64,000 nt of DNA. Origin: Alishewanella agri BL06 (GTDB taxonomy: Bacteria > Pseudomonadota > Gammaproteobacteria > Enterobacterales > Alteromonadaceae). Positions 8,182-17,279 of the stretch are shown here, in pieces. The position numbers were made by a program, and so were the translations under genes. The stretch spans positions 403,976 to 467,975 of the forward strand of contig NZ_AKKU01000011.1 in assembly GCF_000272005.1 (NCBI RefSeq), written 5' to 3'. Each line of letters opens with the position of its first letter. Position 1 is the stretch's first letter. Under the pieces are notes generated by a model. It was given only the letters and a program-made list of their open reading frames with translations. It had not been told where the DNA came from and searched no databases.

Positions 8182-9247
8182 TGCTTAGCACTCCGCGCTG
8201 GATCTGATCTTCTTCAATCGACTCGAACAAAGCTTTAAAGTTACCCTCGCCAAAGCCTTCGTTGCCTTTACGCTGAATAATCTCGAAAAACACCGGGCCA
8301 ATGACCGTCTTGGTAAAGATCTGCAACAAAATACCGTCTTTCATCGGTGCGCCGTCAATCAAAATGCGCAGTTCTTTTAACTGCTCCAGATCTTCGGTAT
8401 GGCCTTCAACCCGCTCATTGACCTTGGCATAGTAGGTATCCGGCGTTGGCATAAAGTCCATGCCGCGCTCACGTAAAGTACGCACCGTCTGATAGATATC
8501 GTCGGTGGTCAGGGCGATATGCTGAATGCCCTCGCCTTTGTATTCGCGGATAAATTCTTCAATCTGTGACTTATCATCAGAGGATTCGTTAATTGGAATG
8601 CGGATCTTGCCACAAGGTGCGGTCATCGCCCGAGATACCAGGCCGGTCAGCTTGCCTTCAATATCAAAGTAACGGATTTCACGGAAGTTACCGATCTTCT
8701 CATAGAAACCGGCCCACAGGTTCATATTGCCGCGCATCACGTTATGCGTTAAGTGGTCCAGCACCTCCAGACCCACGCCATGCTTGGCCATCTCGACCTG
8801 CCAGTTATCATAATATTTGAAGTCAATATCATAGACTGAGCTGGCACCATAGCGATCAACAAAGTACAGCAAGCTACTGCCGATGCCATACACGGCCGGA
8901 ATATTCAGCTCCATCGGGCCAATCTGATTTTTATATTCTTTGGCACCGTTAGCTAAAGCATGTTTCAGTGCCGCCGCCGCATCTTTTACCCGGAACGCCA
9001 TAGCACAGACTGACGGGCCGTGTTTACGGGCGAATTCTTCCGCCTGTGAATTCGGTTCGGCATTGATAATAAAATTGATATCGCCCTGCTTATACAACCA
9101 GGCTTCTTTCGAGCGATGTTTCGCCACTTCAGTAAAACCGAGTGAACTGAATAAGTCTTTTAGCTTCTGAATACCCCCGGCATCGGCTGCGGTATATTCC
9201 ACAAATTCAAAACCATCGGTACCCAGCGGATTAATCATATCGGTCAT
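8174..9247 (-). CDS. hpd: 4-hydroxyphenylpyruvate dioxygenase
   Basis: Converts 4-hydroxyphenylpyruvate to homogentisate with CO2 release, the entry step of this pathway. 357 residues with two vicinal-oxygen-chelate modules. The iron ligands are His in LEVLDHLTHNV (about residue 170), His in GIQHIALTTDDIY (about 248), and Glu in VFFEIIQRKG (about 328). The C-terminal GNFKALFESIEEDQ helix gates the active site. It is first in the minus-strand operon hpd-hmgA-fahA-maiA. The 226-bp upstream gap holds a TyrR-box-like palindrome at 9365-9382, consistent with control by the adjacent tyrR product. The aminotransferase that would supply the substrate is not in the window. Confidence 0.96.
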   Translation of the reverse strand: MTDMINPLGTDGFEFVEYTAADAGGIQKLKDLFSSLGFTEVAKHRSKEAWLYKQGDINFIINAEPNSQAEEFARKHGPSVCAMAFRVKDAAAALKHALANGAKEYKNQIGPMELNIPAVYGIGSSLLYFVDRYGASSVYDIDFKYYDNWQVEMAKHGVGLEVLDHLTHNVMRGNMNLWAGFYEKIGNFREIRYFDIEGKLTGLVSRAMTAPCGKIRIPINESSDDKSQIEEFIREYKGEGIQHIALTTDDIYQTVRTLRERGMDFMPTPDTYYAKVNERVEGHTEDLEQLKELRILIDGAPMKDGILLQIFTKTVIGPVFFEIIQRKGNEGFGEGNFKALFESIEEDQIQRGVLSNA

Positions 9248-9364
9248 GTGTCTACTCCTGTCTTTTATTTATGGCGCCAAGCGCTTGAGCGCTATCATGC
9301 GGTAGCGCCAGAAAAAAGGAAGAGGCGGCATTATTGTTGCGATATCAGGCGCTGACCTGACAAG

Positions 9365-9382
9365 TGTAAAATTAGTGATACA
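9365..9382. promoter_or_regulatory. Candidate TyrR box upstream of hpd
   Basis: TGTAAA-N6-GATACA, matching the TyrR consensus TGTAAA-N6-TTTACA in the whole left half and 4 of 6 bases of the right half. It lies 118 bp before the hpd start, in the gap shared with the tyrR 3' end. The assignment rests on the match and on context. Confidence 0.45.
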
Positions 9383-9416
9383 GTGGCTAATTTAGCGGCA
9401 GCGACATGAATGGAAA

Positions 9417-9440
9417 GGCCGCCACTGCGCAGCGGCGGCC
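9417..9440 (-). terminator. Probable terminator downstream of tyrR
   Basis: GC-rich stem GGCCGCC ... GGCGGCC (9417-9440) just past the tyrR stop. In the minus direction it is followed by only a short TTT. It is plausible as the end of the tyrR transcript but weak in its U-tract. Confidence 0.5.
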
Positions 9441-9473
9441 AAAATAGCGTATAGAAGTCAGCACAAAGCGTAA

Positions 9474-11036
9474 TTAAATTTTTACAGTCTTCCGGCTAAT
9501 ACCATAATCCCGCAGTTTATTCGCCACCGCGGTATGGCTTAAACCGAGCTTTTTCGCCAGCTGCCGTGAGCTGGGGTAAGCCGGAAACAGCTTACGTAGT
9601 AAATTGGCCTCAAACCGTTTTACCGCCTCATCCAGGGTGCCATCAAAATCCTGCTCCAGGTAACCAAAGTCATTGGTATAGCTTGGCAACTGCAGATGTT
9701 GCTTTTCCAGCTCATTACCATCCAGCAGAGTAACGGCCCGATACAACGCGTTTTCCAGCTGCCGCACATTGCCCGGCCACGGATACTGCTGCAAAAACTG
9801 GCTGCAATTATCGGTCAGTTTCGGCGCTTTACGCCCCAGTCGTGCCGCGTAACGGGCAATAAAGAACTCTGCCAGCGGCAGCACATCCTGTTTGCGCTCA
9901 CGTAGCGGCGGTATGCTTAGCGTCAGCACATTCAGACGGTAGAACAAATCTTCACGGAATTTACCCTCCTGCACCATCGCCGGTAAATCTTTCTGGGTAG
10001 TACAGATCACCCGCACATCGACCCGCACTTCTTTTTCTTCTGCCACCCGGCGGAAACTGCCATCCTGCAAAAAGCGCAGTAATTTGGTTTGCAGTTGCGG
10101 TGACATCTCACCGACTTCATCGAGAAACACCGTGCCGCCATTGGCTTGTTCAAAGATCCCTTTCTTACCCTCAGCCGTGCCGGGGAAGGCATTAGGTCCA
10201 TAACCAAACAGCTCTGACTCGGCCACATTATCCGGCATCGAGGCACAGGGTACCGTTAAAAAGGGTTTGCCGTTGCGGCCACCGGCGGCATGACAGGCCC
10301 GCGCCAACAATTCTTTACCGGTGCCGGTTTCGCCGACGATTAAAATGGGCGCATCAAGCTGCGCCATGCGCCGGGCTTCCCGTACCACCTTGCGCATGGT
10401 ATTGCTGCTGGCCTGTATACTGTTAAAGCTCTCGGCATCGCCTTTTTTAAAGGCAATCATATGCTGACCGAGCCGGCTTTCCGATTTCAGGTTAATTACC
10501 GCCCCGGCTAAAATGTCCTGGCCGGTTTCATCCGGCACCAATACCGGCAAAATATCGGCAATAAAGCGTTTGCCATGAATTTCCAAACGCCGGGTTTGCG
10601 CCAGTACATCCTCGCCCTCCAGCCAGCGCTGGAAATTAAAGCCTTTTACCATACCTTGCAGCGATTGACCGACAATGGCGTCATAGCTCACCGACAAGGC
10701 TTCTAATGCCGCCTCATTGATCACGGTGACATTGGCTTTCAGGTCAATGGCAATCAAACCATCAGGCAGGGTACGCAGCAGCGTCATCACCTCGTTATGT
10801 TCGCGCTCAGACGGCATAAAGGCGGTGGTTTTCACATCCTCCACGCCCTGGATGCGGCGCATCCTGGCCATCAATTCCTGGAACTGCTCAAAATTCACGG
10901 TTGGGAAGGAAACGAAGATCTTATTAAGCGACGGGTCAACTTCTATCCCCCGTAAATCGAGCTGATAGCTAACCAGTACATTAAGTACATCTTGCGCCAA
11001 CCCTAATCGATTTTGACACTGAATTTCTAAACGCAT
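9474..11036 (-). CDS. tyrR: Transcriptional regulator TyrR
   Basis: Regulator of aromatic amino-acid genes that responds to tyrosine and phenylalanine. Starting at the ATG at 11036 gives 520 residues beginning MRLEIQCQNRLGLAQDVL, like E. coli TyrR (513); an in-frame start at 11138 would add 34 unrelated residues. The order is ACT domain (about 1-75), PAS (about 80-190), AAA+ ATPase with Walker A GETGTGKE and Walker B GGTVFLDEVGEM, and a C-terminal helix-turn-helix ending GLSHTAVANKLRDYGI. The sigma-54 contact loop GAFTGA is degenerate (NAFPGTA), as expected for TyrR, which works with sigma-70. It sits between hpd and phhAB, its likely targets. A TyrR-box-like site at 11108-11125 lies upstream, suggesting autoregulation. 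Confidence 0.95.
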   Translation of the reverse strand: MRLEIQCQNRLGLAQDVLNVLVSYQLDLRGIEVDPSLNKIFVSFPTVNFEQFQELMARMRRIQGVEDVKTTAFMPSEREHNEVMTLLRTLPDGLIAIDLKANVTVINEAALEALSVSYDAIVGQSLQGMVKGFNFQRWLEGEDVLAQTRRLEIHGKRFIADILPVLVPDETGQDILAGAVINLKSESRLGQHMIAFKKGDAESFNSIQASSNTMRKVVREARRMAQLDAPILIVGETGTGKELLARACHAAGGRNGKPFLTVPCASMPDNVAESELFGYGPNAFPGTAEGKKGIFEQANGGTVFLDEVGEMSPQLQTKLLRFLQDGSFRRVAEEKEVRVDVRVICTTQKDLPAMVQEGKFREDLFYRLNVLTLSIPPLRERKQDVLPLAEFFIARYAARLGRKAPKLTDNCSQFLQQYPWPGNVRQLENALYRAVTLLDGNELEKQHLQLPSYTNDFGYLEQDFDGTLDEAVKRFEANLLRKLFPAYPSSRQLAKKLGLSHTAVANKLRDYGISRKTVKI

Positions 11037-11107
11037 AGCAGCCTTACACCTCTGGCCTGACCGATGCAGCATCATACGGTAAATTAAAGCAGACAGACCA
11101 GTTTTTT

Positions 11108-11125
11108 TGTAAAGAATTATGAACA
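11108..11125. promoter_or_regulatory. Candidate TyrR box upstream of tyrR
   Basis: TGTAAA-GAATTA-TGAACA, with a perfect left half-site and a 4/6 right half-site against TGTAAA-N6-TTTACA, 72 bp upstream of the tyrR start. It could serve autoregulation. It adjoins the phhB terminator T-run. Confidence 0.4.
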
Positions 11126-11150
11126 AAAAAGGACGCACCGGGCGTCCTGT
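11124..11150 (-). terminator. Rho-independent terminator after phhB
   Basis: On the minus strand, the stem AGGACGC / GCGTCCT (bases 11130-11148) with a short CCGGT-type loop is followed by TTTTTTG. It lies 18 bp past the phhB stop and separates phhAB from tyrR. Confidence 0.85.
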
Positions 11151-11168
11151 TACAATAAGAAAGTAGGC

Positions 11169-11510
11169 TTAGGCTGCCAGCAGCGCATCCGTCTTAGCCG
11201 CACAAATAAAATCATTCTTGTGCAGGCCTTTGATCGAGTGCGACCACCAGGTTACGGTCAGCTTGCCCCACTCCAGCAGCAGCGCCGGATGATGGCCTTC
11301 TGCTTCCGCCATTTCGGCCACTTTATTATGAAAGGCCCAGGCTTGTTTGAAGTTTTTAAATTTGTACTCGCGTTCCAGCTGTAAGATACCGTCACGGACC
11401 ACAGGCGTCCAATCCGGGATCTGGCGCATTAATTCCGGCAACTCGGCCTCTGATACTTTTGGTGCATCAGCACGGCAGGCTTCACATTTCATTGCAGTTA
11501 ATTCGGTCAT
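11169..11510 (-). CDS. phhB: 4a-hydroxytetrahydrobiopterin dehydratase (pterin carbinolamine dehydratase)
   Basis: Regenerates the pterin cofactor of phenylalanine hydroxylase by dehydrating the 4a-carbinolamine. 113 residues from the ATG at 11510, which has AGGAAACC as its ribosome-binding site across the end of phhA. The catalytic segment [21 protein letters not shown] carries the family His-His-Pro, and [10 protein letters not shown] the C-terminal helix. The N-terminal [11 protein letters not shown] has a C-x-x-C typical of proteobacterial PhhB. An upstream start at 11588 would overlap phhA by 68 bp and is rejected. Immediately downstream of phhA and surely co-transcribed with it. Confidence 0.95.
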   Translation of the reverse strand: MTELTAMKCEACRADAPKVSEAELPELMRQIPDWTPVVRDGILQLEREYKFKNFKQAWAFHNKVAEMAEAEGHHPALLLEWGKLTVTWWSHSIKGLHKNDFICAAKTDALLAA

Positions 11511-11520
11511 GCTTGGTTTC

Positions 11521-12321
11521 CTAGCTTGCTTGCTTTTCTTTAGGTGGGAATTTCGGGGCATGTAAACCCAGAGCGCGCGCCTGTTCAACCAGCGCCATCA
11601 GATCCAGATGGGCGATATCAAACAGATCATCGATGCGGTTAATCATAAAATAAATCGGCTGCATAATATCGATACGGTACGGTGTACGCAGTACATCCAA
11701 GGCATCAAACTGCTTACGCTCTGGCAGCTCGGATTGCAGCGCATAACGGGTTTCACCCGGCGATGACAGAATACCGCCACCGTAAATGCGAAGCCCGTCT
11801 GGCGTTTGCAGCAAACCGAACTCAATGGTAAACCAGTACAGTCTGGCCAGATACACCCGATCCTGCTTATTCGCCGCTAAACCCAGCTGACCATAAATAT
11901 GGGTAAACTCTGCAAAGGCCGGGTTGGTTAACATCGCGCAGTGGCCAAAAATTTCATGGAAAATATCCGGCTCTTGCAGATAGTCGAATTCTTCGCGGCT
12001 CCGGATAAAGGTCGCTACCGGAAATTGCTTATTGGCCAGCAACTCAAAAAAGCGATCAAAGCTAATCAATGCCGGCACCTCAGCGCATTCCCAGCCAGTG
12101 GTTGCACGCAATACCTTACTGACTTCCTCCAATTGCGGAATGCGATCAGTGGGTAAATTCAGGCGTTGCAGCCCCGCCATATATTCATCACAGGCTTTAC
12201 CTTCGATCACACCCAACTGCCGGGTGATCAACTCGTGCCAAATCTGATTTTCTTCGTCACTCCAATGGATAATGCCGTTGGCATCCGATTGGCGCGACAC
12301 ATATTTACTGGTCTTAGTCAT
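11521..12321 (-). CDS. phhA: Phenylalanine 4-monooxygenase
   Basis: Fe(II)- and pterin-dependent hydroxylation of phenylalanine to tyrosine. The 266-residue protein matches the compact bacterial form without an ACT domain. The iron ligands are the two His of [11 protein letters not shown] and the Glu of [10 protein letters not shown]. Flanking conserved features are [17 protein letters not shown] and [17 protein letters not shown]. It feeds tyrosine into the hpd-hmgA-fahA-maiA pathway encoded 2 kb away on the same strand. A symmetric TyrR-box-like site at 12467-12484 lies about 145 bp upstream. Confidence 0.97.
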   Translation of the reverse strand: MTKTSKYVSRQSDANGIIHWSDEENQIWHELITRQLGVIEGKACDEYMAGLQRLNLPTDRIPQLEEVSKVLRATTGWECAEVPALISFDRFFELLANKQFPVATFIRSREEFDYLQEPDIFHEIFGHCAMLTNPAFAEFTHIYGQLGLAANKQDRVYLARLYWFTIEFGLLQTPDGLRIYGGGILSSPGETRYALQSELPERKQFDALDVLRTPYRIDIMQPIYFMINRIDDLFDIAHLDLMALVEQARALGLHAPKFPPKEKQAS

Positions 12322-12466
12322 ACACTACCTGTTGTCTTAATCGTTAACAGCACAGGGCTGCTGGCTCAGTATTTTGATATTTTTTAAAAGGGAGCCGATG
12401 CAGCGGATACTAGACGATAGTGGCGACGGTGTTAATCTTTGGTCCCGGAAAAAGCCACGGCTAAAG

Positions 12467-12484
12467 TGTAACAAAAGCATTACA
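12467..12484. promoter_or_regulatory. Candidate TyrR box upstream of phhA
   Basis: TGTAAC-AAAAGC-ATTACA, 5 of 6 bases right in each half of TGTAAA-N6-TTTACA, inside a larger symmetric GTGTAA-N8-TTACAC. It is the best TyrR-like site in the window. Confidence 0.55.
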
Positions 12485-12533
12485 CCCTAATCGCTTTTCA
12501 CGGTGATGACGGGGGCAATGCTGCCCCGCAGGA

Positions 12534-13469
12534 CTAAGCGTGCTGACTTGCTGCCAACCAGTGGTTAACGGCAGTCAGTAATTCATCGGGGTGAAACTTG
12601 GCAATAAATTGATCGGCGCCGACTTTTTTCACCATCGCCTCGTTGAACACACCGCTTAACGAAGAGTGCAAAATAATATGGATCGGACGCAGTGCCGGCT
12701 CAGCTTTAATTTCTGCGGCCAGCGTATAACCATCCATCCGTGGCATTTCTATGTCTGAAATCAACAGCGGTACGCGCTGCGTCATTGTCTCGCCCCATTC
12801 TTTGGCTTTATTCCTTAACCAATCCAGCGCTTCCTGACCATCCTTAACCAACTCGGATTTAACCTGAATACTGTCCAGCGCTCTTTTGATCTGATTACGC
12901 GCGACAGCGGAGTCGTCCGCTACCAGTACCAGGATTTTATCCAAGGCTAAACCCTGCGATTTGGCCTTGGTATCATCACTAACCTCTTCATCAACGGGCA
13001 TAATTTCAGCATAAACTTTCTCAACATCAATAATTTGCACCAGTTTATTTTCTATCTCAGTAACCGCAGTCAGATAATGTGATTTACCAGCACCTTGTGG
13101 TGGCGGTTTAATTTGCTCCCAGGTCATGTTCACGATCTTATCGACACTGGAGACCAGAAATCCCTGCACACTGCGGTTGTACTCGGTAACAATCACAAAG
13201 GCATTTTCGGTTTTACCTATGCCCTTGCCGGTGGTCGCTTCGGCTAAGTCCAGCACCATCACCGGTTCACCCCGCAAATGCGCAATACCTTTAACACAGG
13301 GATGCGAGCCAGGCATTTCAGTCAACTGTGGGCACTGAATGACCTCTCGTACTTTAAAGACATTAATTCCGAAAGGCTGCGGGCCATTGAGCCGGAACAG
13401 TAACAACTCGAAACGATTCTGCCCGGCCAGATTGGTACGCTGATTTACCGCATTCAGCAAATTGCTCAT
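12534..13469 (-). CDS. cheV: Chemotaxis protein CheV
   Basis: Coupling protein that links chemoreceptors to CheA and may buffer phosphate through its receiver domain. 311 residues: a CheW-like domain (about 15-160, with FGINVFKVREVIQ, GIAHLRGEPVMVLDL and the GFLVSSVDKIVNMTW block) and a response-regulator receiver (about 180-305). The receiver has an acidic pair in VLVADDSAVAR, the phosphoacceptor Asp in LLISDIEMPRMDGY, and Lys in DQFIAKFHPDEL. It lies 32 bp downstream of megL on the same strand; the two may share a message although no functional link is obvious. No other chemotaxis gene is in the window. Confidence 0.93.
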   Translation of the reverse strand: MSNLLNAVNQRTNLAGQNRFELLLFRLNGPQPFGINVFKVREVIQCPQLTEMPGSHPCVKGIAHLRGEPVMVLDLAEATTGKGIGKTENAFVIVTEYNRSVQGFLVSSVDKIVNMTWEQIKPPPQGAGKSHYLTAVTEIENKLVQIIDVEKVYAEIMPVDEEVSDDTKAKSQGLALDKILVLVADDSAVARNQIKRALDSIQVKSELVKDGQEALDWLRNKAKEWGETMTQRVPLLISDIEMPRMDGYTLAAEIKAEPALRPIHIILHSSLSGVFNEAMVKKVGADQFIAKFHPDELLTAVNHWLAASQHA

Positions 13470-13501
13470 CGATATTTCCCTGCAATAACTTGATACTCAT
13501 G

Positions 13502-14755
13502 TTAGTTATAGCAGCTTTCCGGTTCCTGTTTTGGATTTAGCGCAAGCTTTGGCTTAACTTTTGTGCTTTGTTGCGTTAATGGTGCCAGTGCCTGTTCCAA
13601 ATCGGCCAAAATATCATCAACATGCTCCAGGCCAACAGAGATCCGGATCAGTCCATCACTGATCCCGGCGGCGGCCCGCTCTTCTGCAGTATAAGGACTA
13701 TGAGTCATCGAGGCCGGATGCTGAATTAACGATTCAGCATCGCCCAGACTGACCGCCAGGCTGAGCAAACGGCAACGATTGATCATCTCCCGGCTTTGCT
13801 CCAGGCTGGCGTTGAGCTCAAACGCCAGCACGCCACCTGCGGCCTGCATCTGGTTGCCAAGGAAGCGGTAACCAGGATGACAAGGCAGGCCCGGATAATG
13901 CACCACAGCCACTGCCGGGTGCGCCGCCAGATATTCGGCGACCTTTTGCGCATTACTGCAATGCCGCTCTAACCGTACCGATAAGGTTTTTAAACCACGG
14001 ATAATCAGCCAGGCATCGTGTGGGCTGATAGTAGCGCCCATATCTTTTAGCGTGGTCAGTTTGATGGTGCGGATTTTTTCTTCATCCGAGACAATAATGC
14101 CGGCCACCACATCTCCATGACCGTTCAGATATTTGGTCGCGCTGTGGATAATAATATCAGCGCCAAATTTCGCCGGCTGCTGTAACAGTGGCGTCAGGAA
14201 GGTATTATCAATCACCGACAGGATATTATGTTGCCGGCACAGACCACATAAGAAAGCCAGATCCAATACCACCAAATGCGGGTTAATCGGCGTTTCGGCA
14301 AACAGCATTTTGGTATTAGGCTTAATGGCGGCAATCACAGCCGCATGGTCGGTCATATCAACAAAACTGACTTCAATACCATAGCGGGCAAACTGATGGC
14401 TAAATAACGCAAAGCTGCAGCCATAGATGGCTTTACTGGCAATCAGGTGATCGCCCTGTTGTAAAAACGCCAGTGTCGCGGCTGCCACGGCGCCCATACC
14501 GGTCGCCGTCGCTGCAGCATCTGCCATGCCCTCCAGTGCTGCCACTTTAAGCTCCAGCTCGCGGGTAGTCGGGTTACCTAAGCGGGTATAAATATAACCG
14601 TCCTGCTCGCCGGCGAAACGGGCTGCGCCCTGCTCGGCATTGTCAAACACAAAGGTCGAGGTTTGGTAAATCGGTGTACTGAGTGCGCCATACGGCTGTT
14701 TGGTTTTGCCGGCATGGATACACAGGGTTTCAGCATGTTTATTATTATTTTTCAT
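13502..14755 (-). CDS. megL: Methionine gamma-lyase
   Basis: PLP-dependent alpha,gamma-elimination of L-methionine to methanethiol, 2-oxobutyrate and ammonia. 417 residues of the Cys/Met metabolism PLP family. The PLP lysine is in IIHSATKYLNGHGD, the phosphate-contacting region in TATGMGAVAA, and YTRLGNPTT comes from the partner subunit. The segment IYGCSFALFSHQ has a Cys at the position diagnostic of methionine gamma-lyase, whereas cystathionine enzymes have other residues there; this decides the call. A C-terminal extension after LEQALAPLTQQ is of low complexity and not conserved in the family. A close homoserine- or cystathionine-specific paralogue cannot be fully excluded. Confidence 0.87.
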   Translation of the reverse strand: MKNNNKHAETLCIHAGKTKQPYGALSTPIYQTSTFVFDNAEQGAARFAGEQDGYIYTRLGNPTTRELELKVAALEGMADAAATATGMGAVAAATLAFLQQGDHLIASKAIYGCSFALFSHQFARYGIEVSFVDMTDHAAVIAAIKPNTKMLFAETPINPHLVVLDLAFLCGLCRQHNILSVIDNTFLTPLLQQPAKFGADIIIHSATKYLNGHGDVVAGIIVSDEEKIRTIKLTTLKDMGATISPHDAWLIIRGLKTLSVRLERHCSNAQKVAEYLAAHPAVAVVHYPGLPCHPGYRFLGNQMQAAGGVLAFELNASLEQSREMINRCRLLSLAVSLGDAESLIQHPASMTHSPYTAEERAAAGISDGLIRISVGLEHVDDILADLEQALAPLTQQSTKVKPKLALNPKQEPESCYN

Positions 14756-14816
14756 AAGGGTGTTCTGCTAATGACTGCAACTTTGTTCAGCATTAACAGA
14801 AAACGCTAAAATGGGA

Positions 14817-14840
14817 AGCAAGCCAGACGGCTTGCTGTCT
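14817..14840 (-). terminator. Terminator-like hairpin after ycjF
   Basis: Perfect 8-bp stem AGCAAGCC / GGCTTGCT with a 4-nt loop (14817-14836), 36 bp past the ycjF stop. In the minus direction it is followed by TCCCATTTT. It probably ends the pspABC-ycjXF message. Confidence 0.6.
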
Positions 14841-14872
14841 GAAGTATTAAAAACTCTGACCAGTCGCTGCTG

Positions 14873-15877
14873 TCAGCTTTTGTTGGCAGTCGGCTCAGCC
14901 GGGCTAAAACGTTGTACTAACGCCGCCGCCAATTGCCCTGGTTGGACTTTTGCGGTCTGTTGTAAGGGCAAGGGTCTTAACTGTTGCTGTGCCAGCGTGC
15001 CCAAACGCGCCACCAGTAAACCTGCGACCACACCCTGCCCGGCGCGGGCTGATAATTTTGCGGTCAGTTCACTACTTAGCACATCGGCCGCCAAGTCTAA
15101 CGCCAGCTCTGAGCTACCCGCCCACAGCAATGCCGCCAGTGCGCGTTTTAACAGCGCCAGACTGCGCAACTGCCCAACCGGCGCACCATACAGTAGTGCT
15201 AATTGCCGCAGCATCCGGCTACTGCGCCATACCACTAACAGCATATCAGCCAGCGCAAAAGGGCTGACGGCTACTGCCAGACTGCTATCCGTACCGGCGC
15301 GCCAGATAATTTGCTGCGCTTGTTTGTCACAGTCCCGCATCACATACTGCTCAAATAACGCCAGCACTTCGGCATCACTGTGTTCAGGTTGCACGGCTTT
15401 ACGCCAGTTTTCGGTCGCCGTATTGTGTTCAGTAGTTTGCGGCATCGCCAGCAGAATGGCTTCACACAGCGCCATGGCTTCACCGTATTGCAAAGTATTG
15501 CGGATCCGCTCGGCCTGTTGCTGCCATTGTTGATTACGTTGTAAACGGCGCCATAACCGCCATTCGCGCCAGGCTACTCCACCCAGCATACCGGCAACTA
15601 AAATACTAAAAGCGCTAACCAAAGCGCCGCTAAACCAACCTTGCTGCCAGCTTTGTTGCAGCCACTCCAGCCATTGCCACAAAGCCAGCACCAGCAATAA
15701 ACCGAGCGCCAGTAATGCCACCAGCAACAAGCGACTGCGCGGTGCAGCAGCTTCAGCAGAAGGCGCGATATTTTCCGTCAACAGCTGCCCGGCACTGAAT
15801 TGTTGTGGCATTTTTGGTAAATCCGGCTCAGGCTGTGTGGTCTGCGCAAAATGTTGCGCCGGCTTAAGTTCACTCAT
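14873..15877 (-). CDS. ycjF: YcjF family membrane protein (TIGR01620/DUF697)
   Basis: 334 residues with two close hydrophobic helices after a ~65-residue cytoplasmic N-terminus (SRLLLVALLALGLLLVLALW and GALVSAFSILVAGMLGGVAW). A helical C-terminal DUF697 region follows, with VSPFALADMLLVVWRSSRML. This is the usual partner of YcjX, and the start overlaps the ycjX stop by 4 bp. In E. coli ycjXF also lie downstream of psp and upstream of tyrR. The biochemical role is unknown; the context implies a part in envelope-stress response. The protein is rich in Leu, Ala and Gln. Confidence 0.9.
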   Translation of the reverse strand: MSELKPAQHFAQTTQPEPDLPKMPQQFSAGQLLTENIAPSAEAAAPRSRLLLVALLALGLLLVLALWQWLEWLQQSWQQGWFSGALVSAFSILVAGMLGGVAWREWRLWRRLQRNQQWQQQAERIRNTLQYGEAMALCEAILLAMPQTTEHNTATENWRKAVQPEHSDAEVLALFEQYVMRDCDKQAQQIIWRAGTDSSLAVAVSPFALADMLLVVWRSSRMLRQLALLYGAPVGQLRSLALLKRALAALLWAGSSELALDLAADVLSSELTAKLSARAGQGVVAGLLVARLGTLAQQQLRPLPLQQTAKVQPGQLAAALVQRFSPAEPTANKS

Positions 15878-17259
15878 AGCAATTTGTCTCCCAGCAGGAA
15901 TTCCAGCGCATGGTCCATCCGCACATGAGGTAAAGGTTGTTCCGGATTGTTGTCTGTCGGCAAAAAGGCCGGAAACTGAAATTGATGGCGCGCGAACAGC
16001 TCCGCGGTTGGTAACTCAGCGGGAACTTCGCCTGGAAATAAGGTCTGCGTTGTAGCAGTGTGCAGGTCCCGCCCGCTCAGTACCGCCTGGCGCTGCCCCT
16101 GATGCTCAACAAAGCCACTTTTGCTGGCTCGGATCGCCGCCAGCGCCATGGCTTCGCTTTTCGCGCTGGCGTACTGGCTTTGTTTTATTGGTTGTCGCAG
16201 CAGTTGTTGTAGCAGTAAAGTCAGGGCTTTATGCTGTTCCGGCGTAACATGATCGGCTTTGCTGGCGGCAAACAGCACTTTGCTGATTTGCGGTTTAAAC
16301 AAGCGGTGTAACAGGCTGGCCGGGCCATAACGAAAGCTTTGCATAATCAAGCCTAATGCCTGTTGCAACTCCCGTACTGCGGCATAACCGGCATTGAGCG
16401 CTGCTAAACCATCAACCAACACCACTTGCCGATCTAACGCTGAGAAATGCTGCCGGTAGAAGGGCTTTATCACGTAGTCACAGTAGGTTTGATAATGTTG
16501 ACTCAGGCGACTGGCCAGCGCTGAGGTCTGCTCCAGCTGCTCAGGTAATAGCGGTAATAATTGCAGCATAGGGGCGCCGGCGAGTTCTCCCGGTACCAAT
16601 AAGCGTCCGGGCTGCTGCAAATAACAACCGGCTTGCTGGCTAAAGCTAAGTAATAGCTGGCGATAGCCATCGGTCAGGCGCTGCAGCTGCAGCTCTGAAA
16701 CATCGTTTAAATCCGTGGTCTGTAACAACTCAGCAAAGGGTTGGCTCAGCGTCTGACGATGAGGCTGGCGAAACAGCTGCCAGCAAAAGGCCGACCATTG
16801 TTGGTAGCTTTGCTGTAACATCGGCAAATCCAGTAACCATTCCCCCGGATAATCAATAATTTCCAGTTGAAGTTCACTGTGTTGCTGCAGGCGGGAACGG
16901 ATAGCACCGGTAGGCCGGTACCGCAATGTCAGATTTAACTGGCTCCAACCCGTGGTAGACGGCGGCCATTGCGCCGGTTGTCCAGCCAAATATTGTAAAT
17001 TCTGTTCATATGGAAAACGCGGTATCGCCATGGGCTGATTCTGCGCCAGCCGGCCGCCAAGGTAACGGCCTTGCTGTAATACACTGAAAAACGGTAGATG
17101 TTGCGCCTGGTCACCTTGTGTTAGCTGGTGTACCAGCGAGGTAATAAAGGCAGTTTTGCCGGCGCCACTGAGGCCTGTTACACCCACTCTCAAGTGGCGA
17201 TCCAGGGTGCGATTGCCCCACTGCCGGCCATGATACTGAATACTGCCTAACCAACTCAT
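15874..17259 (-). CDS. ycjX: YcjX family GTP-binding protein (DUF463)
   Basis: 461 residues. A P-loop near the N-terminus, GVTGLSGAGKTAFITSLV, starts at about residue 27. Later G-domain-like elements are LEIIDYPGEWLLDLP (a DxPG switch-like motif) and FAASKADHV (an SKAD motif in place of NKxD). The family is stress-induced and is found with the phage-shock genes; its partner YcjF is encoded by the next, overlapping gene. It begins 20 bp downstream of pspC, so pspABC-ycjXF look like one operon. Substrate and effector are unknown. Confidence 0.92.
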   Translation of the reverse strand: MSWLGSIQYHGRQWGNRTLDRHLRVGVTGLSGAGKTAFITSLVHQLTQGDQAQHLPFFSVLQQGRYLGGRLAQNQPMAIPRFPYEQNLQYLAGQPAQWPPSTTGWSQLNLTLRYRPTGAIRSRLQQHSELQLEIIDYPGEWLLDLPMLQQSYQQWSAFCWQLFRQPHRQTLSQPFAELLQTTDLNDVSELQLQRLTDGYRQLLLSFSQQAGCYLQQPGRLLVPGELAGAPMLQLLPLLPEQLEQTSALASRLSQHYQTYCDYVIKPFYRQHFSALDRQVVLVDGLAALNAGYAAVRELQQALGLIMQSFRYGPASLLHRLFKPQISKVLFAASKADHVTPEQHKALTLLLQQLLRQPIKQSQYASAKSEAMALAAIRASKSGFVEHQGQRQAVLSGRDLHTATTQTLFPGEVPAELPTAELFARHQFQFPAFLPTDNNPEQPLPHVRMDHALEFLLGDKLL

Positions 17260-17279
17260 CGCTATCGAATACTCCGGAA

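Noticed and set aside
11037..11138. N-terminal extension of tyrR by 34 residues
   Set aside because: TyrR proteins begin MRLE at the ACT domain; the extension would include the candidate TyrR box and the terminator region.
14811..15533. 240-codon plus-strand frame opposite ycjF
   Set aside because: Cys/Ser/Ala-rich low-complexity product and no ribosome-binding site; ycjF on the other strand is a clear family member.
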